Shown: positions 1 through 7,720, numbered from the stretch's first letter. The stretch: DNA of 14,924 nucleotides from Pseudomonadota bacterium (GCA_023436825.1 JAEZHS010000439.1:1-14924), one strand, 5' to 3'. Translations and numbers: made by a program. Notes: generated by a model not told the origin, from the letters alone.

Positions 1-254
1 CTTGCTCAAGCGGGCTCGCGACGCGGCCCTGGCGACTGTTCGGGTTCACAGCAACGACGGAGGGGCGACCTTGCTGAGGAACGGGCTCGAGCGCCCTAGG
101 GTGAGACGATCTCCCCTCCGACACCGCGGCCGGTACTCTAACCCGACCCGATCGCGATGACTTACAAGGATGAGGTTACGGTGCCGGCGCAGCGAAGTTT
201 GACGCCTCCCGCGAGCTGTGGTCGGAATGCCGGTCTTCCAGGATGGAGCGTCAA

Positions 255-1544
255 GTGAGCGACAAGACCTACGGCTTCGAGACCCTGTCCGTGCATGCCG
301 GCGCCGCCCCCGATCCGGCGACGGGCGCACGGGCGCTGCCGATCTATCAGACCACGGCGTACGTCTTCGAGGATGCCGACCAGGCCGCCGCGCTGTTCAA
401 CCTGCAGACCGTGGGCTTCATCTACTCGCGCCTCACCAACCCGACCAACGCCGCCCTCGAGACCAGGCTCGCCACGCTGGAAGGCGGCCGTGGCTGCACC
501 GTCGCGTCGTCGGGCCATGCCGCTCAGGTGCTGGCGCTCTTCCCGCTGATGTCTCCCGGCGCAGAGATCGTCGCCTCCTCGCGCCTCTATGGCGGCTCGC
601 TGCAGCAGATGCGCAACACCTATCCGAAGTTCGGCTGGGCGGCGAAGGTCGTCGACGCCGACGACCCGGAGAATTTCCAGCACGCCGTCACGCCCAACAC
701 GAAAGCCTTCTTCATCGAAAGCCTGGCCAATCCCGGCGGCGTCATCAGCGACATCGAGGCCATCGCCCGCATCGCCGAGGCGGCAGGCGTGCCGCTCCTG
801 GTCGACAACACGCTGGCCACGCCGTGGCTGTGCAAGCCGATCGACTACGGCGCCACGCTGGTCGTGCATTCGACGACCAAGTTCCTGAGCGGCACCGGCA
901 CCTCGATGGGCGGCGCGGTCGTCGATTCGGGCAAGTTCGACTGGGCCAAGAGCGGCAAGTTCCCGAGCCTCGCCGGTCCCGAACCCGCCTATCACGGCCT
1001 CAACTTCTTCGAGAGCTTCGGCGACATGGCCTACACCTTCCACAGCCACGCCGTCGGCCTGCGCGACCTCGGTCCCAGCCAGGCGCCGTTCAACGCCTGG
1101 CTCACCATGCTGGGCATCGAGACCCTGGGTTTGCGCATGGAGCGCCACTGCGCCAACGCCCAGAAGGTCGCGGAATATCTCGCCAAGCACCCGGCGGTGG
1201 CCTGGGTCAACTACGCCGGCCTGCCGGACAACAAGTATCATCAGCTCGCCAGGAAATACCTGCCCAAGGGCGCAGGCTCGATCTTCACCTTCGGCGTCAA
1301 GGGCGGCTACGACGTCGGCATCAAGGTGGTCGACAGCGTCGAGCTGTTCTCCCACCTCGCCAATATCGGTGACGCCAAAAGCCTGATCATCCATCCCGCC
1401 TCGACCACCCATCGCCAGCTCTCCGACGAGCAGCGGATCGCCGCCGGCGCCGGTCCCGACGTGCTGCGCCTGTCGATAGGGATCGAAACGGTCGACGACA
1501 TCATCGCCGATCTGGCGCAAGCTCTCGAGAAAGCGACATCCTGA
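255..1544 (+). CDS. O-acetylhomoserine sulfhydrylase-type PLP enzyme
   Basis: This is a Cys/Met-metabolism PLP enzyme of the O-acetylhomoserine aminocarboxypropyltransferase (MetY-like) type, which forms homocysteine from O-acetylhomoserine and sulfide in the cytoplasm. Numbering from the GTG at 255 gives 429 residues, typical for the family. The PLP lysine sits in HSTTKFLSGTG (about Lys209), the PLP-pyridine aspartate in LVDNTLATP (about Asp184), and the phosphate-binding Tyr/Arg in IYSRLTNPT (about 57-59). I prefer GTG 255 over the ATG at 243 because GGAG (245-248) lies six bases before the GTG, whereas the ATG has no usable ribosome site; the protein then begins MSDKTYG, as relatives do. 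The stop overlaps the next start (TGATG, 1542-1546), so it heads an operon. MetY and other gamma-family members are hard to separate, so the exact substrate is inferred. Confidence 0.93.
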   Translation: MSDKTYGFETLSVHAGAAPDPATGARALPIYQTTAYVFEDADQAAALFNLQTVGFIYSRLTNPTNAALETRLATLEGGRGCTVASSGHAAQVLALFPLMSPGAEIVASSRLYGGSLQQMRNTYPKFGWAAKVVDADDPENFQHAVTPNTKAFFIESLANPGGVISDIEAIARIAEAAGVPLLVDNTLATPWLCKPIDYGATLVVHSTTKFLSGTGTSMGGAVVDSGKFDWAKSGKFPSLAGPEPAYHGLNFFESFGDMAYTFHSHAVGLRDLGPSQAPFNAWLTMLGIETLGLRMERHCANAQKVAEYLAKHPAVAWVNYAGLPDNKYHQLARKYLPKGAGSIFTFGVKGGYDVGIKVVDSVELFSHLANIGDAKSLIIHPASTTHRQLSDEQRIAAGAGPDVLRLSIGIETVDDIIADLAQALEKATS

Positions 1545-2878
1545 TGCTGAGCAAAGCCGACAACGAGTTCCTGACCCGAAGCGGTCCGGGCACGCCAATG
1601 GGCGACCTGCTGCGCCGCTTCTGGATGCCTGCCCTCCTGAGCGAAGAGCTGCCCGAGCGCGATGGGCCGCCGAAGAAAATCCGGATACTGGGCGAAGACC
1701 TGCTCGCCTTTCGGTCAACCGACGGTCGCGTCGGCATCGTCGAGCCGCACTGCCCGCATCGCGGCGCCAATCTCTACTTCGGCCGCAACGAGGAGTGTGG
1801 CATTCGCTGCGCCTTCCACGGCTGGAAGTTCGACGTCGACGGCAACTGCGTCGACCTGCCGACCTCGCCGCCGGAATCGACCTACAAGGACGCGATCAAG
1901 CTGCTCGCCTATCCCGCGCGCGAATGGGGCGACATGATCTGGGTCTACATGGGCCCACGCGAAAAGATGCCCGAGCTGCCGCAGATCGAGCTGGGCCTCG
2001 TGCCGGCGGGCAATCGCTACGTCAGCAAGAAATGGCAGGACTGCAACTGGGTGCAGAGCGTCGAGGGTGCGCTGGATACCTCGCACTTCTCCTTCCTGCA
2101 CATGGTGCTGAGCAAGAACGACGCCACCGCCCGCGCCGCGATGGCCAAGGCCGCGATCGCCGACCAGTCCAAGCCCGACGACCGTATCCGCTGGGTGCAG
2201 AACGATCCGCGGCCGAAGTTCCAGGTGATCGGCCACGACACCGGCCTGGTGATCGGCGGCGCGCGCAAGACCGACGGGCCCGACCTCTATTGGCGCATCT
2301 CGCAGTTCCTGATGCCCAACCACGCCTACACGCCGACCGCCTTCCCGGGCGAGATCTACTACGGCCAATGCTGGGTGCCGGTCGATGACGTCACCTGCTG
2401 GATCTATACATACAGCTGGCATCCGGACCGACCGTTCACGAACTCCGAGCGCGCCAAGTTCGACGGTGGCTTCAACGTCCATGCCGAGGTCGACGACGAC
2501 TACCTGCCGCTGCGCAACCTGCGCAACGAGTACCTGATCGACCGCAAGGCGCAGAAGCACGACACCTTCACCGGCATCGCCGGCGTGTCGGAGCAGGACG
2601 CGGCCATCCAGGACAGCCAGGGCCCGATCCAGGACCGCACCAGGGAGCATCTCGGCCCGACGGACATCGGCGTGGTCGAGTTCCGCAAGCTCCTCATGGG
2701 TTCGGCCCGCGCGCTGGCCAAGGGCGACGAGCCGCGCGCGGCACAGGCCGCCCGCCGCTACGCCGTGCGCTCGGGCGGCTGGGTCACCGATCCCGCCAAG
2801 GGCCTCGCCGAGGTGATGACCGAGCGCTTCGGCCACCGCCATGGCTATGTCGGCAATCAATATGGTCTGGGGGACTGA
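1544..2878 (+). CDS. Rieske aromatic ring-hydroxylating oxygenase, alpha subunit (intact copy)
   Basis: This is a 444-residue Rieske non-heme iron oxygenase of the phthalate 4,5-dioxygenase/LigXa-like group, which hydroxylates or O-demethylates an aromatic or related ring using electrons from a separate reductase. The N-terminal Rieske domain (about 25-135) has both [2Fe-2S] ligand pairs: Cys70-x-His72 in EPHCPHRG and Cys89-x2-His92 in RCAFHGWKF. The catalytic domain carries the iron-binding His181 and His186 in DTSHFSFLH, with Asp352 in GVSEQDAAIQD the likely third ligand. Its start ATG overlaps the stop of the PLP enzyme and its stop overlaps the start of a second oxygenase (TGATG both times), so translation is probably coupled. 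No reductase gene is visible in the window. The substrate cannot be told from the sequence. Confidence 0.93.
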   Translation: MLSKADNEFLTRSGPGTPMGDLLRRFWMPALLSEELPERDGPPKKIRILGEDLLAFRSTDGRVGIVEPHCPHRGANLYFGRNEECGIRCAFHGWKFDVDGNCVDLPTSPPESTYKDAIKLLAYPAREWGDMIWVYMGPREKMPELPQIELGLVPAGNRYVSKKWQDCNWVQSVEGALDTSHFSFLHMVLSKNDATARAAMAKAAIADQSKPDDRIRWVQNDPRPKFQVIGHDTGLVIGGARKTDGPDLYWRISQFLMPNHAYTPTAFPGEIYYGQCWVPVDDVTCWIYTYSWHPDRPFTNSERAKFDGGFNVHAEVDDDYLPLRNLRNEYLIDRKAQKHDTFTGIAGVSEQDAAIQDSQGPIQDRTREHLGPTDIGVVEFRKLLMGSARALAKGDEPRAAQAARRYAVRSGGWVTDPAKGLAEVMTERFGHRHGYVGNQYGLGD

Positions 2879-3384
2879 TGCTCAGTCGCGAGGACAACGA
2901 GTTCCTGACCCGAAGTGGTCCGGGTACGCCGATGGGCGACCTGCTACGCCGCTTCTGGATGCCAGCCCTCCTGAGCGAAGAGCTGCCCGAGCGCGACGGG
3001 CCACCCAAGAAAATGAGGATCCTGGGCGAGGATCTGCTCGCCTTTCGATCGACCGATGGCCGTGTCGGCATCGTCGAGCCGCACTGCCCGCATCGCGGCG
3101 CCAATCTCTACTTCGGCCGCAACGAGGAGTGTGGCATTCGCTGCGCCTTCCACGGCTGGAAGTTCGACGTCGACGGCAACTGCGTTGACCTGCCGACCTC
3201 GCCGCCCGAATCTTCGTACAAGGACGCGATCAAGCTGCTCGCCTATCCCACGCGCGAATGGGGCGACATGATCTGGGTCTACATGGGCCCGCGCGAAAAG
3301 ATGCCGGAACTGCCGCAGCTCGAGATGGGGCTGGTCCCCTCCTCGCAGCGCTACGTCAGCAAGAAATGGCAGGACTGCAACTGA
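2878..3384 (+). pseudogene. Second Rieske oxygenase, 5' half (interrupted gene)
   Basis: These are the first 168 codons of a tandem paralogue of the preceding oxygenase, ending at ...KKWQDCN. The Rieske domain is complete, with Cys70/His72 and Cys89/His92 in the same motifs as the intact copy. By eye about 158 of 168 residues match that copy. The stop codon TGA at 3382-3384 is made of TG from the gene plus A from foreign DNA, exactly where the intact copy reads TGG (Trp). The remaining 277 codons resume at 13340, so the gene was split by an insertion. A 168-residue Rieske domain could still be translated, since the start and the TGATG coupling are intact, but it has no catalytic iron site. 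Confidence 0.92.
3376..3383 (+). repeat. Target-site duplication, left copy
   Basis: TGCAACTG lies at the last base shared with the Rieske gene and recurs at 13334-13341, where the gene resumes. The intact paralogue has this sequence once. The duplication is 7 bp (GCAACTG) or 8 bp depending on how one T at the right end is assigned. Confidence 0.75.
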
Positions 3385-3422
3385 AAGCTCAGCTATGGGG
3401 AAATCAAAGGCTTGGCGAGAAA

Positions 3423-3462
3423 GGACGGCCCGAAGTTTCCAATTCCGTCCGTCCAGCCGTCC
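3423..3462. repeat. GGACGG/CCGTCC cluster at the left end of the insert
   Basis: One GGACGG (3423-3428) is followed by CCGTCC at 3445, 3449 (overlapping) and 3457. The first can pair with any of the others as a hairpin. The 12-bp step from 3445 to 3457 is also seen at the right end of the insert. The cluster lies in the roughly 150 bp upstream of the hydrolase gene. Its role as protein-binding sites or as a structural repeat is unproven. Confidence 0.4.
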
Positions 3463-3537
3463 GCCAGGTTGGCCTCTTGTTCTAGTCCGCCTGCGGGTTT
3501 GAGCCCTCCCCTTTTCTGATCTCAAAGGAGGCGCTAC

Positions 3538-4356
3538 ATGGAACGGTTGCCGGTCAACGGCGGGGAGCTCGAGTTCGAGACGAAGGGCAGCGGTGAACCC
3601 CTCGTCCTCATCCACGGCAGCATCACGGGCGAAGCGTTCGACTGCCTCCTGGACCAGCCGGCGCTCACGGACCGCTACCAGGTCACTCACTACCACCGTC
3701 GGGGTTTCCTCGGAAGCACTCGCCACACGGGGCCCTTCAGTATCGCCAAGCAGGCGCAGGATGCGCTGGCGGTTGTCCAACGCGTAGCCGGCGGGCGGGC
3801 GCACGTTGCCGGTCATTCCTACGGCGGCGCAACCGCGCTGCAGCTCGCGCTGGGCGCTCCGGATGCCGTGCACTCGCTTGCGCTCCTTGAGCCGCCGCTT
3901 GCTGTAGCCAGCGCTGAATCATTCGTTGCTCGCATGGGACCCTCCGGTCAGGCTTATGAATCCGGAGACGGTCCAGGCGCCGTCAGGGAATTCCTTAACG
4001 TTGTCCTCGGTGAGAACTACGACGTCGCTGTTGGCGCCAATCTGCCGGACGGTTGGTTCGACCGTGCCGTCGCGGATATCGACACCCTTTTCCAGGTCGA
4101 GCTGCCGGCGCTGAACGAATGGCATTTCACGGAGGACCTTGCCCGGCGAATCTCGCAGCCGGTGCTCTCGGTGGTCGGCGCGAACTCAGACCCGTTCTTC
4201 GTCGAAGGCCATGCGTTGTTGCAGGCATGGCTCCCGCAGGCAGAAGCATTCGTCCTTTCGGGCGCTACTCACGGCCTTCAATACATGAACCCCACGGGCA
4301 TGGCCGAAGCCCTCGCGGCATTCCTGGCGCGCCACCCGATGCCCTCTATTGTCTAA
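3538..4356 (+). CDS. Alpha/beta-fold hydrolase
   Basis: This 272-residue protein has the single-domain alpha/beta hydrolase layout. The oxyanion-hole segment is LVLIHGS (about 23-28), the nucleophile elbow is GHSYGG with Ser94, the acid is probably Asp218 in GANSDPF, and the base is His245 in SGATHGLQ, so the Ser-Asp-His triad is complete. It should be a cytoplasmic esterase, lactonase or C-C bond hydrolase; the substrate is not predictable. The start is firm: AAAGGAGG at 3524-3531 lies six bases before the ATG. It is the first gene inside the insertion and is followed directly by a creatininase scrap. It appears intact. Confidence 0.9.
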   Translation: MERLPVNGGELEFETKGSGEPLVLIHGSITGEAFDCLLDQPALTDRYQVTHYHRRGFLGSTRHTGPFSIAKQAQDALAVVQRVAGGRAHVAGHSYGGATALQLALGAPDAVHSLALLEPPLAVASAESFVARMGPSGQAYESGDGPGAVREFLNVVLGENYDVAVGANLPDGWFDRAVADIDTLFQVELPALNEWHFTEDLARRISQPVLSVVGANSDPFFVEGHALLQAWLPQAEAFVLSGATHGLQYMNPTGMAEALAAFLARHPMPSIV

Positions 4357-4461
4357 TCGAATTTTGAAACGGAGGTGAAGCAGGCGCTCGCCGACGGCAA
4401 GACAACGGCCCTCTTCTACACGGGCGGCACCGAGCAGCGTGGGCCGCAGAATGTCAAGTAA
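4357..4461 (+). pseudogene. Creatininase-family fragment
   Basis: The frame starting just after the hydrolase stop reads about 34 residues containing LFYTGGTEQRGPQNV and then stops at TAA 4459. GGTEQRGPQ resembles the N-terminal metal-binding signature of creatininase-family amidohydrolases (G-[ST]-x-E-[QL]-[HR]-G-P). A full family member is about 240-260 residues, so only an N-terminal scrap survives, and the following DNA is unrelated in this frame. There is no convincing start codon of its own. This is a call from one motif. Confidence 0.5.
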
Positions 4462-4562
4462 GAGAGGGTAAGACCCTCCTGGCTCAAGCCGCGACACCCG
4501 ATGGCATCGTTCGCATCAGCAAGGATCATCCAAACAATCGTTTCCTCGCCCTTAGTGCCGAG

Positions 4563-4790
4563 ATGATGGCGGTTCGGCTTGAAGGTGATAAGCAAGCCGA
4601 AGCGCTCTTGGCGCCTCTTGCCGCGTACGATTTTGACTGTGGTGCGAAAACTGCTGAGAGAAATCGCCAAGCGCTGATACGTTGTCGCGACTATTTTGTC
4701 TCGATGGACGGCACCATCATGGACATTCAAACGTCGCTACGGTTCTTTGGTGGACTCGAACAACGAGAAGCTCACGAGACTGATCTCTGA
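4563..4790 (+). CDS. Hypothetical protein, possible 5' part of a frameshifted gene
   Basis: This is a 75-residue ORF beginning MMAVRLEGDK with no family I recognise. The frame stays open upstream to before 4458 with sensible protein-like sequence (KTLLAQAATPDGIVRISKD), so the true start may have been lost when the creatininase scrap was joined here. Residues up to about SMDGTIMDIQTSL look structured. The end overlaps another ORF in a different frame (4696-5028), and reading across the two with one frameshift near 4740-4750 gives a plausible continuous protein. No good ribosome site precedes 4563. Base composition is visibly less GC-rich than in the metabolic operon. Confidence 0.35.
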   Translation: MMAVRLEGDKQAEALLAPLAAYDFDCGAKTAERNRQALIRCRDYFVSMDGTIMDIQTSLRFFGGLEQREAHETDL

Positions 4791-5028
4791 AGCGGCCAAG
4801 CGCTATCGCTTCTCGGACCCAAGCCTGATGCAAGGCGTAGAACGCGGTGCAGCCAAGGCGATGCGCGACGTAGAAACGCTATCGAAGCAGTACTTGACGT
4901 CTTTCGCCCAGTTGAACAAAGCCTGCATAGCCTGGTTCTCCTTTCTGATCGAAAACTCCGATAGCTACGAGGTGGCTGATAAGAGGATTTTGTGGACTGA
5001 TAGCGCGAAACACCGCGTTTCGAGCTAG
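4696..5028 (+). CDS. Hypothetical protein, possible 3' part of a frameshifted gene
   Basis: This is a 110-residue ORF from a TTG at 4696; a GTG at 4750 is an alternative that gives about 92 residues. From about residue 19 onward (VDSNNEKLTRLISEAAKRY) it is helical, charged and amphipathic, with no cysteine pairs or known motif; before that it reads like out-of-frame sequence. This suggests that the 95-bp overlap with the upstream ORF marks a frameshift in one original gene. The C-terminal part (EVADKRILWTDSAKHRVSS) ends normally. I do not recognise a family, and neither start has a clear ribosome site. Confidence 0.35.
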   Translation: MSRWTAPSWTFKRRYGSLVDSNNEKLTRLISEAAKRYRFSDPSLMQGVERGAAKAMRDVETLSKQYLTSFAQLNKACIAWFSFLIENSDSYEVADKRILWTDSAKHRVSS

Positions 5029-5076
5029 CCTGAGGCCGTGGAGGCGGTTGTCGAACGGCCTCGCGCAGCTCGCGAT

Positions 5077-5092
5077 GTAGGACGTCACCTAC
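5077..5092. promoter_or_regulatory. Possible operator dyad upstream of the XRE gene pair
   Basis: GTAGG (5077-5081) and CCTAC (5088-5092) form an inverted repeat around ACGTCA, about 50 bp before the TTG start of the gene at 5143. The two-gene unit ends in a helix-turn-helix protein, so an autoregulatory operator here is reasonable but speculative. Confidence 0.25.
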
Positions 5093-5142
5093 GCGCCTCG
5101 CGCCGCCTCCCATCAAATCATCGTTGTCGATAGGAGGACGAT

Positions 5143-5625
5143 TTGAAGAAGATCGACGGCCAGGAGGTCGTGAACGCGGCGACCGGGCTGCGGCTGACCG
5201 TGACATCGGCCGACATCGCCAAAGGCGCGCCCAAGAATCCCAACGCCTGCGCCCTAGCCCTCGCTGCGGTGCGCCAGATCAAAGGCGCCACCGCGGCCAG
5301 GGTTCATCTCAGCTGCATCTATGTGAACGTGCACCGTCAGTGGAAGCGCTGGCGCACGCCCGAATACGCCACGCGCGATATCGTCGCCTTCGATCGCGGC
5401 GGCCGCTTCGTGCCCGGCGAATACGATCTGCTGCCGATCCCGGTGTCGCAGCTGACGCGCCGCGTCGCCCAGATCAGGAACGGCGGCGTGCCTGTCTCAG
5501 CGGCCCGGCGCCGGCCCGCCAAGCCGCGGCCTCGCCACCACACCGCCGACGTGCGCGAGAGCGCTCACGCTGATCAGCCGCCCGGGCTCAGGGTGATCCG
5601 CGGCGGAAAGGCAGCAGCCGCATGA
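5143..5625 (+). CDS. Hypothetical protein, first gene of the XRE pair
   Basis: This 160-residue protein starts at TTG 5143, supported by AGGAGG at 5131-5136. Residues 1-110 are a compact alpha/beta-looking domain (VTSADIAKGAPKNPNACALA, then a Trp-rich QWKRWRTPEYATRD). Residues 120-160 are a basic, proline-rich tail (ARRRPAKPRPRHH) that may bind nucleic acid. Its last codons overlap the next gene by four bases (ATGA), so the two are co-translated. Small proteins of this style occur in alphaproteobacterial prophage-like regions, but I cannot name the family. Confidence 0.7.
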   Translation: MKKIDGQEVVNAATGLRLTVTSADIAKGAPKNPNACALALAAVRQIKGATAARVHLSCIYVNVHRQWKRWRTPEYATRDIVAFDRGGRFVPGEYDLLPIPVSQLTRRVAQIRNGGVPVSAARRRPAKPRPRHHTADVRESAHADQPPGLRVIRGGKAAAA

Positions 5626-6098
5626 GCACCCAAAAATCCCAAGCACCAAGCGATGCGGTGCGCCTGATCGAAAGCCAGATCAGCGAATTGCAGGAGCGGC
5701 TCAAGGTCGAGCACGAGCGCGATGCCTGCCGCGCGAGGTTGATTCGCTTCCTGCACGACCATCCCATACTAGGCCGCCGCGACGTGCTGATCGCCATGGA
5801 CATCGCCACGCCCAAGGCCAAGCGCGGCAAGCGGCCGGTGACATCACGGCGCGCGCACCTCGCCTCGCGCGTCGGCAAGGCCAAGGACAAAGGCAAGCTG
5901 AAACCCGCCGTGGGACCGATCGGCAAGGCGGTGCGGGCGGCGCGCGAGGCGGCCGGGCTCACGATATCCGAGCTGGCCGAGAAACTTCATGTCGCCCACG
6001 CCTCGATCGCCGGCTGGGAGCAGGGCAAATGGAAACCCAGCAAGGCCAAGGCGACAGCGCTCGGCAGGGCGCTGAACAAGCCCGCGAGGCAGTCATGA
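5622..6098 (+). CDS. XRE-family helix-turn-helix DNA-binding protein
   Basis: This 158-residue protein has a C-terminal XRE/Cro-type helix-turn-helix at about residues 105-155 (AVRAAREAAGLTISELAEKL, then VAHASIAGWEQGKWKPS). The N-terminal third (about 10-45) is a charged coiled-coil candidate rich in Glu/Gln/Arg, and the middle is a lysine/arginine-rich linker (PKAKRGKRPVTSRRAH). It should be a transcriptional regulator or nucleoid-associated DNA binder. The ATG overlaps the stop of the upstream gene by four bases. Unlike phage Cro proteins of about 70 residues it has a long N-terminal extension, perhaps for oligomerisation. Confidence 0.8.
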   Translation: MSTQKSQAPSDAVRLIESQISELQERLKVEHERDACRARLIRFLHDHPILGRRDVLIAMDIATPKAKRGKRPVTSRRAHLASRVGKAKDKGKLKPAVGPIGKAVRAAREAAGLTISELAEKLHVAHASIAGWEQGKWKPSKAKATALGRALNKPARQS

Positions 6099-6184
6099 GC
6101 GGCGCGGCGTGATGGACAATCTCTAGACCCGCGTGTCGGTGGTCGAAATCCTACATCGGCCACATCCATGAGAATGTGGCAGGA

Positions 6185-6208
6185 CGGAACGGCGTCGTCG
6201 CCGTTCCG
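6185..6208 (+). terminator. Hairpin, possible weak terminator after the XRE gene
   Basis: A perfect 10-bp stem, CGGAACGGCG with CGCCGTTCCG around a TCGT loop, lies about 90 bp past the XRE stop. Only three T follow it, so intrinsic termination would be weak. It sits between the XRE pair and the histidine kinase. Confidence 0.45.
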
Positions 6209-6351
6209 TTTATGCGCCAGAAGGACCCGTCCAATCTGGCGGCTGGGCGGAGCTATTGACTGGCATTCACAACTCCGTCGCTTGGGAAGTATGGCCGCAG
6301 CGAATATTGTTCTATCTTCGAAGTCCGCGGCCCGCTTGGGGGGTAGCAGCT

Positions 6352-7323
6352 ATGGACCTTGAAGATCTGTACCGTCTCCTGCGCACGAGCCACGTTCAGG
6401 CGCAGTGGATCGTCGACAACATCGACACGCCGGTGGCCGTGCTCGACGAGCACTTTCGCGTGCTTGATGTAAATGCCGCCTTCACGAACACTTTTCGTAG
6501 CTCGCGAGACGACTGCATCAGCCGGTCACTCTTTGACCTTGGAAACGGACAGTGGAACGTCCCGGAACTCAAGCGATTGCTGAATGATGTCATTCCAAAA
6601 GCGGTCGCGGTCGTGGGGTACGAGATTTCTCATGAATTCCCTCAGGTCGGTAAACGCACCATCTTGGTCAGTGCGCGTCGCATACGCGGACCTCAGAGCA
6701 CCACCATCATGGTGCAATTCGAGGATGTTACCGATCGCCGACGCGACGATGCCGCGCGCGATATGGTGCTGGCCGAGACGCGCCACCGCGCTCGCAACCT
6801 GATGGCAATGGCTCGCGCGCTCGCCACGCAGACGGAGACAGAAGGCCGCTCGGCAGCCGAATACCGCGATGCGTTCCTTCGCCGATTTGAAGCTTTGCTG
6901 GCCGCGCAGGACGTTTCGGATGCCGCCGCAGCGGATTTGGGCCTGCTCGTTAGCCGCATCCTTGGACCGTTCGACGGCCAACGTGTTCTTATCAGTGCTG
7001 GCGCGAGTGTCGTGCTCGATCGTCCTCAAATTTTGCCGATTGCCTTGATCCTCCACGAACTGATGACAAATGCCGCCAAGTACGGCGCCTTATCCAGGAA
7101 AAGTGGCATCGTGAAGCTGGCGTGGGAGGTCGACCCGGGCCCCGAAGGCAAGGTGCTCAAGCTGGTTTGGAGTGAAGAAGGAGGCCCGAAAGTTGACCAG
7201 CCTGCCCGGAAAGGCTTTGGAACCCGGCTAATTGAATTTAGTGCCAAGGAGCTTCGCGGAGCGGCGGACCTAAAATTCGAACCTGCTGGTCTGCACGCAA
7301 CGCTACGCTTGCCATCGGCGTAG
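6352..7323 (+). CDS. PAS-domain HWE-family sensor histidine kinase
   Basis: This is a 323-residue soluble kinase with no membrane segment. The N-terminal PAS-type sensor domain spans about 12-130 (IVDNIDTPVAVLDEHFRVLD, ending in VQFEDVTDRR). The phosphoacceptor is His145 in ETRHRARNLMAMARA, the HWE/HisKA_2 H-box. The ATP-binding domain has the N-box HELMTNAAKYGAL (Asn240 region) and the diagnostic W-x-E at Trp273/Glu275 in LVWSEEGGP, followed by GFGTRLIEF. I start at ATG 6352 because the upstream extension to the TTG at 6256 has no family character. A receiver-only response regulator lies 31 bp downstream and is the likely partner. The signal sensed is unknown. Confidence 0.88.
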   Translation: MDLEDLYRLLRTSHVQAQWIVDNIDTPVAVLDEHFRVLDVNAAFTNTFRSSRDDCISRSLFDLGNGQWNVPELKRLLNDVIPKAVAVVGYEISHEFPQVGKRTILVSARRIRGPQSTTIMVQFEDVTDRRRDDAARDMVLAETRHRARNLMAMARALATQTETEGRSAAEYRDAFLRRFEALLAAQDVSDAAAADLGLLVSRILGPFDGQRVLISAGASVVLDRPQILPIALILHELMTNAAKYGALSRKSGIVKLAWEVDPGPEGKVLKLVWSEEGGPKVDQPARKGFGTRLIEFSAKELRGAADLKFEPAGLHATLRLPSA

Positions 7324-7354
7324 AAGGATATCGAGTTGTTGTGCGCAGGTCCTA

Positions 7355-7720
7355 GTGAATCGGTTAGTCCGCATCCTCGTAGTGGAGGACGAGTTCCTGA
7401 TCGCCATGGAGCTTGCGGCGATACTCGAGTTGCACGGGTTCGAGGTGGTAGGCCCCGTCGGAAGTGTAGATGAGGCCCGCGAAATTCTACAGCGGGAGAG
7501 GCCGGAGGCGGTGGTTCTTGACTTGAACCTGCGCGGCGCCTCGGCAATACCCGTTGCGCAGCTACTGCGGGAACTAGAGCTGCCCTTTGTAATTGCGAGC
7601 GCGTATTCACGTGAGGATCTGCCGCCGGATGAAGCGCTGCGCGGTGCCGTGAACATTGGCAAGCCCACTCGTAGCGAGACGCTGATCAATGTGTTGCGCC
7701 GCATCACAAACTCCCGTTGA
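7355..7720 (+). CDS. Single-domain response regulator (receiver only)
   Basis: This 121-residue protein is one complete receiver domain with no output domain. The acidic pocket is Glu11/Asp12, the phosphoacceptor is Asp56 in VVLDLNLRG, the conserved Ser/Thr position is Ser82 in FVIASAYS, and the lysine is Lys103 in IGKPT. The K-P-x motif and the ending resemble the stand-alone receivers that accompany HWE kinases in alphaproteobacteria (the FATGUY-like group), although the usual T-G-Y is replaced by S-A-Y. It starts at GTG 7355 with only a weak ribosome site. It probably takes phosphate from the kinase upstream and may act as a phosphate shuttle or sink. Confidence 0.88.
   Translation: MNRLVRILVVEDEFLIAMELAAILELHGFEVVGPVGSVDEAREILQRERPEAVVLDLNLRGASAIPVAQLLRELELPFVIASAYSREDLPPDEALRGAVNIGKPTRSETLINVLRRITNSR

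Noticed and set aside
1..254. Possible SAM-II-type riboswitch or promoter upstream of the MetY-like gene.
   Set aside because: I looked for the conserved SAM-II core and a clear -35/-10 pair and found neither; only the GGAG ribosome site is convincing.
162..1718. A 518-codon open frame on the minus strand opposite the PLP enzyme.
   Set aside because: It is an antisense shadow. The plus-strand frame has full family motifs and a ribosome site, and the minus translation has no recognisable domain.
1715..2860. Long minus-strand open frames opposite the Rieske genes, also at 2944-3873 and 13292-14137.
   Set aside because: They share the repetitive Asp/Val/Ala/His-rich composition produced by reading GC-rich codons backwards and mirror the conserved plus-strand genes.
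4464..4478. Small hairpin GAGGGT/ACCCTC as a terminator after the hydrolase.
   Set aside because: A six-base stem with no T-tract; likely chance.
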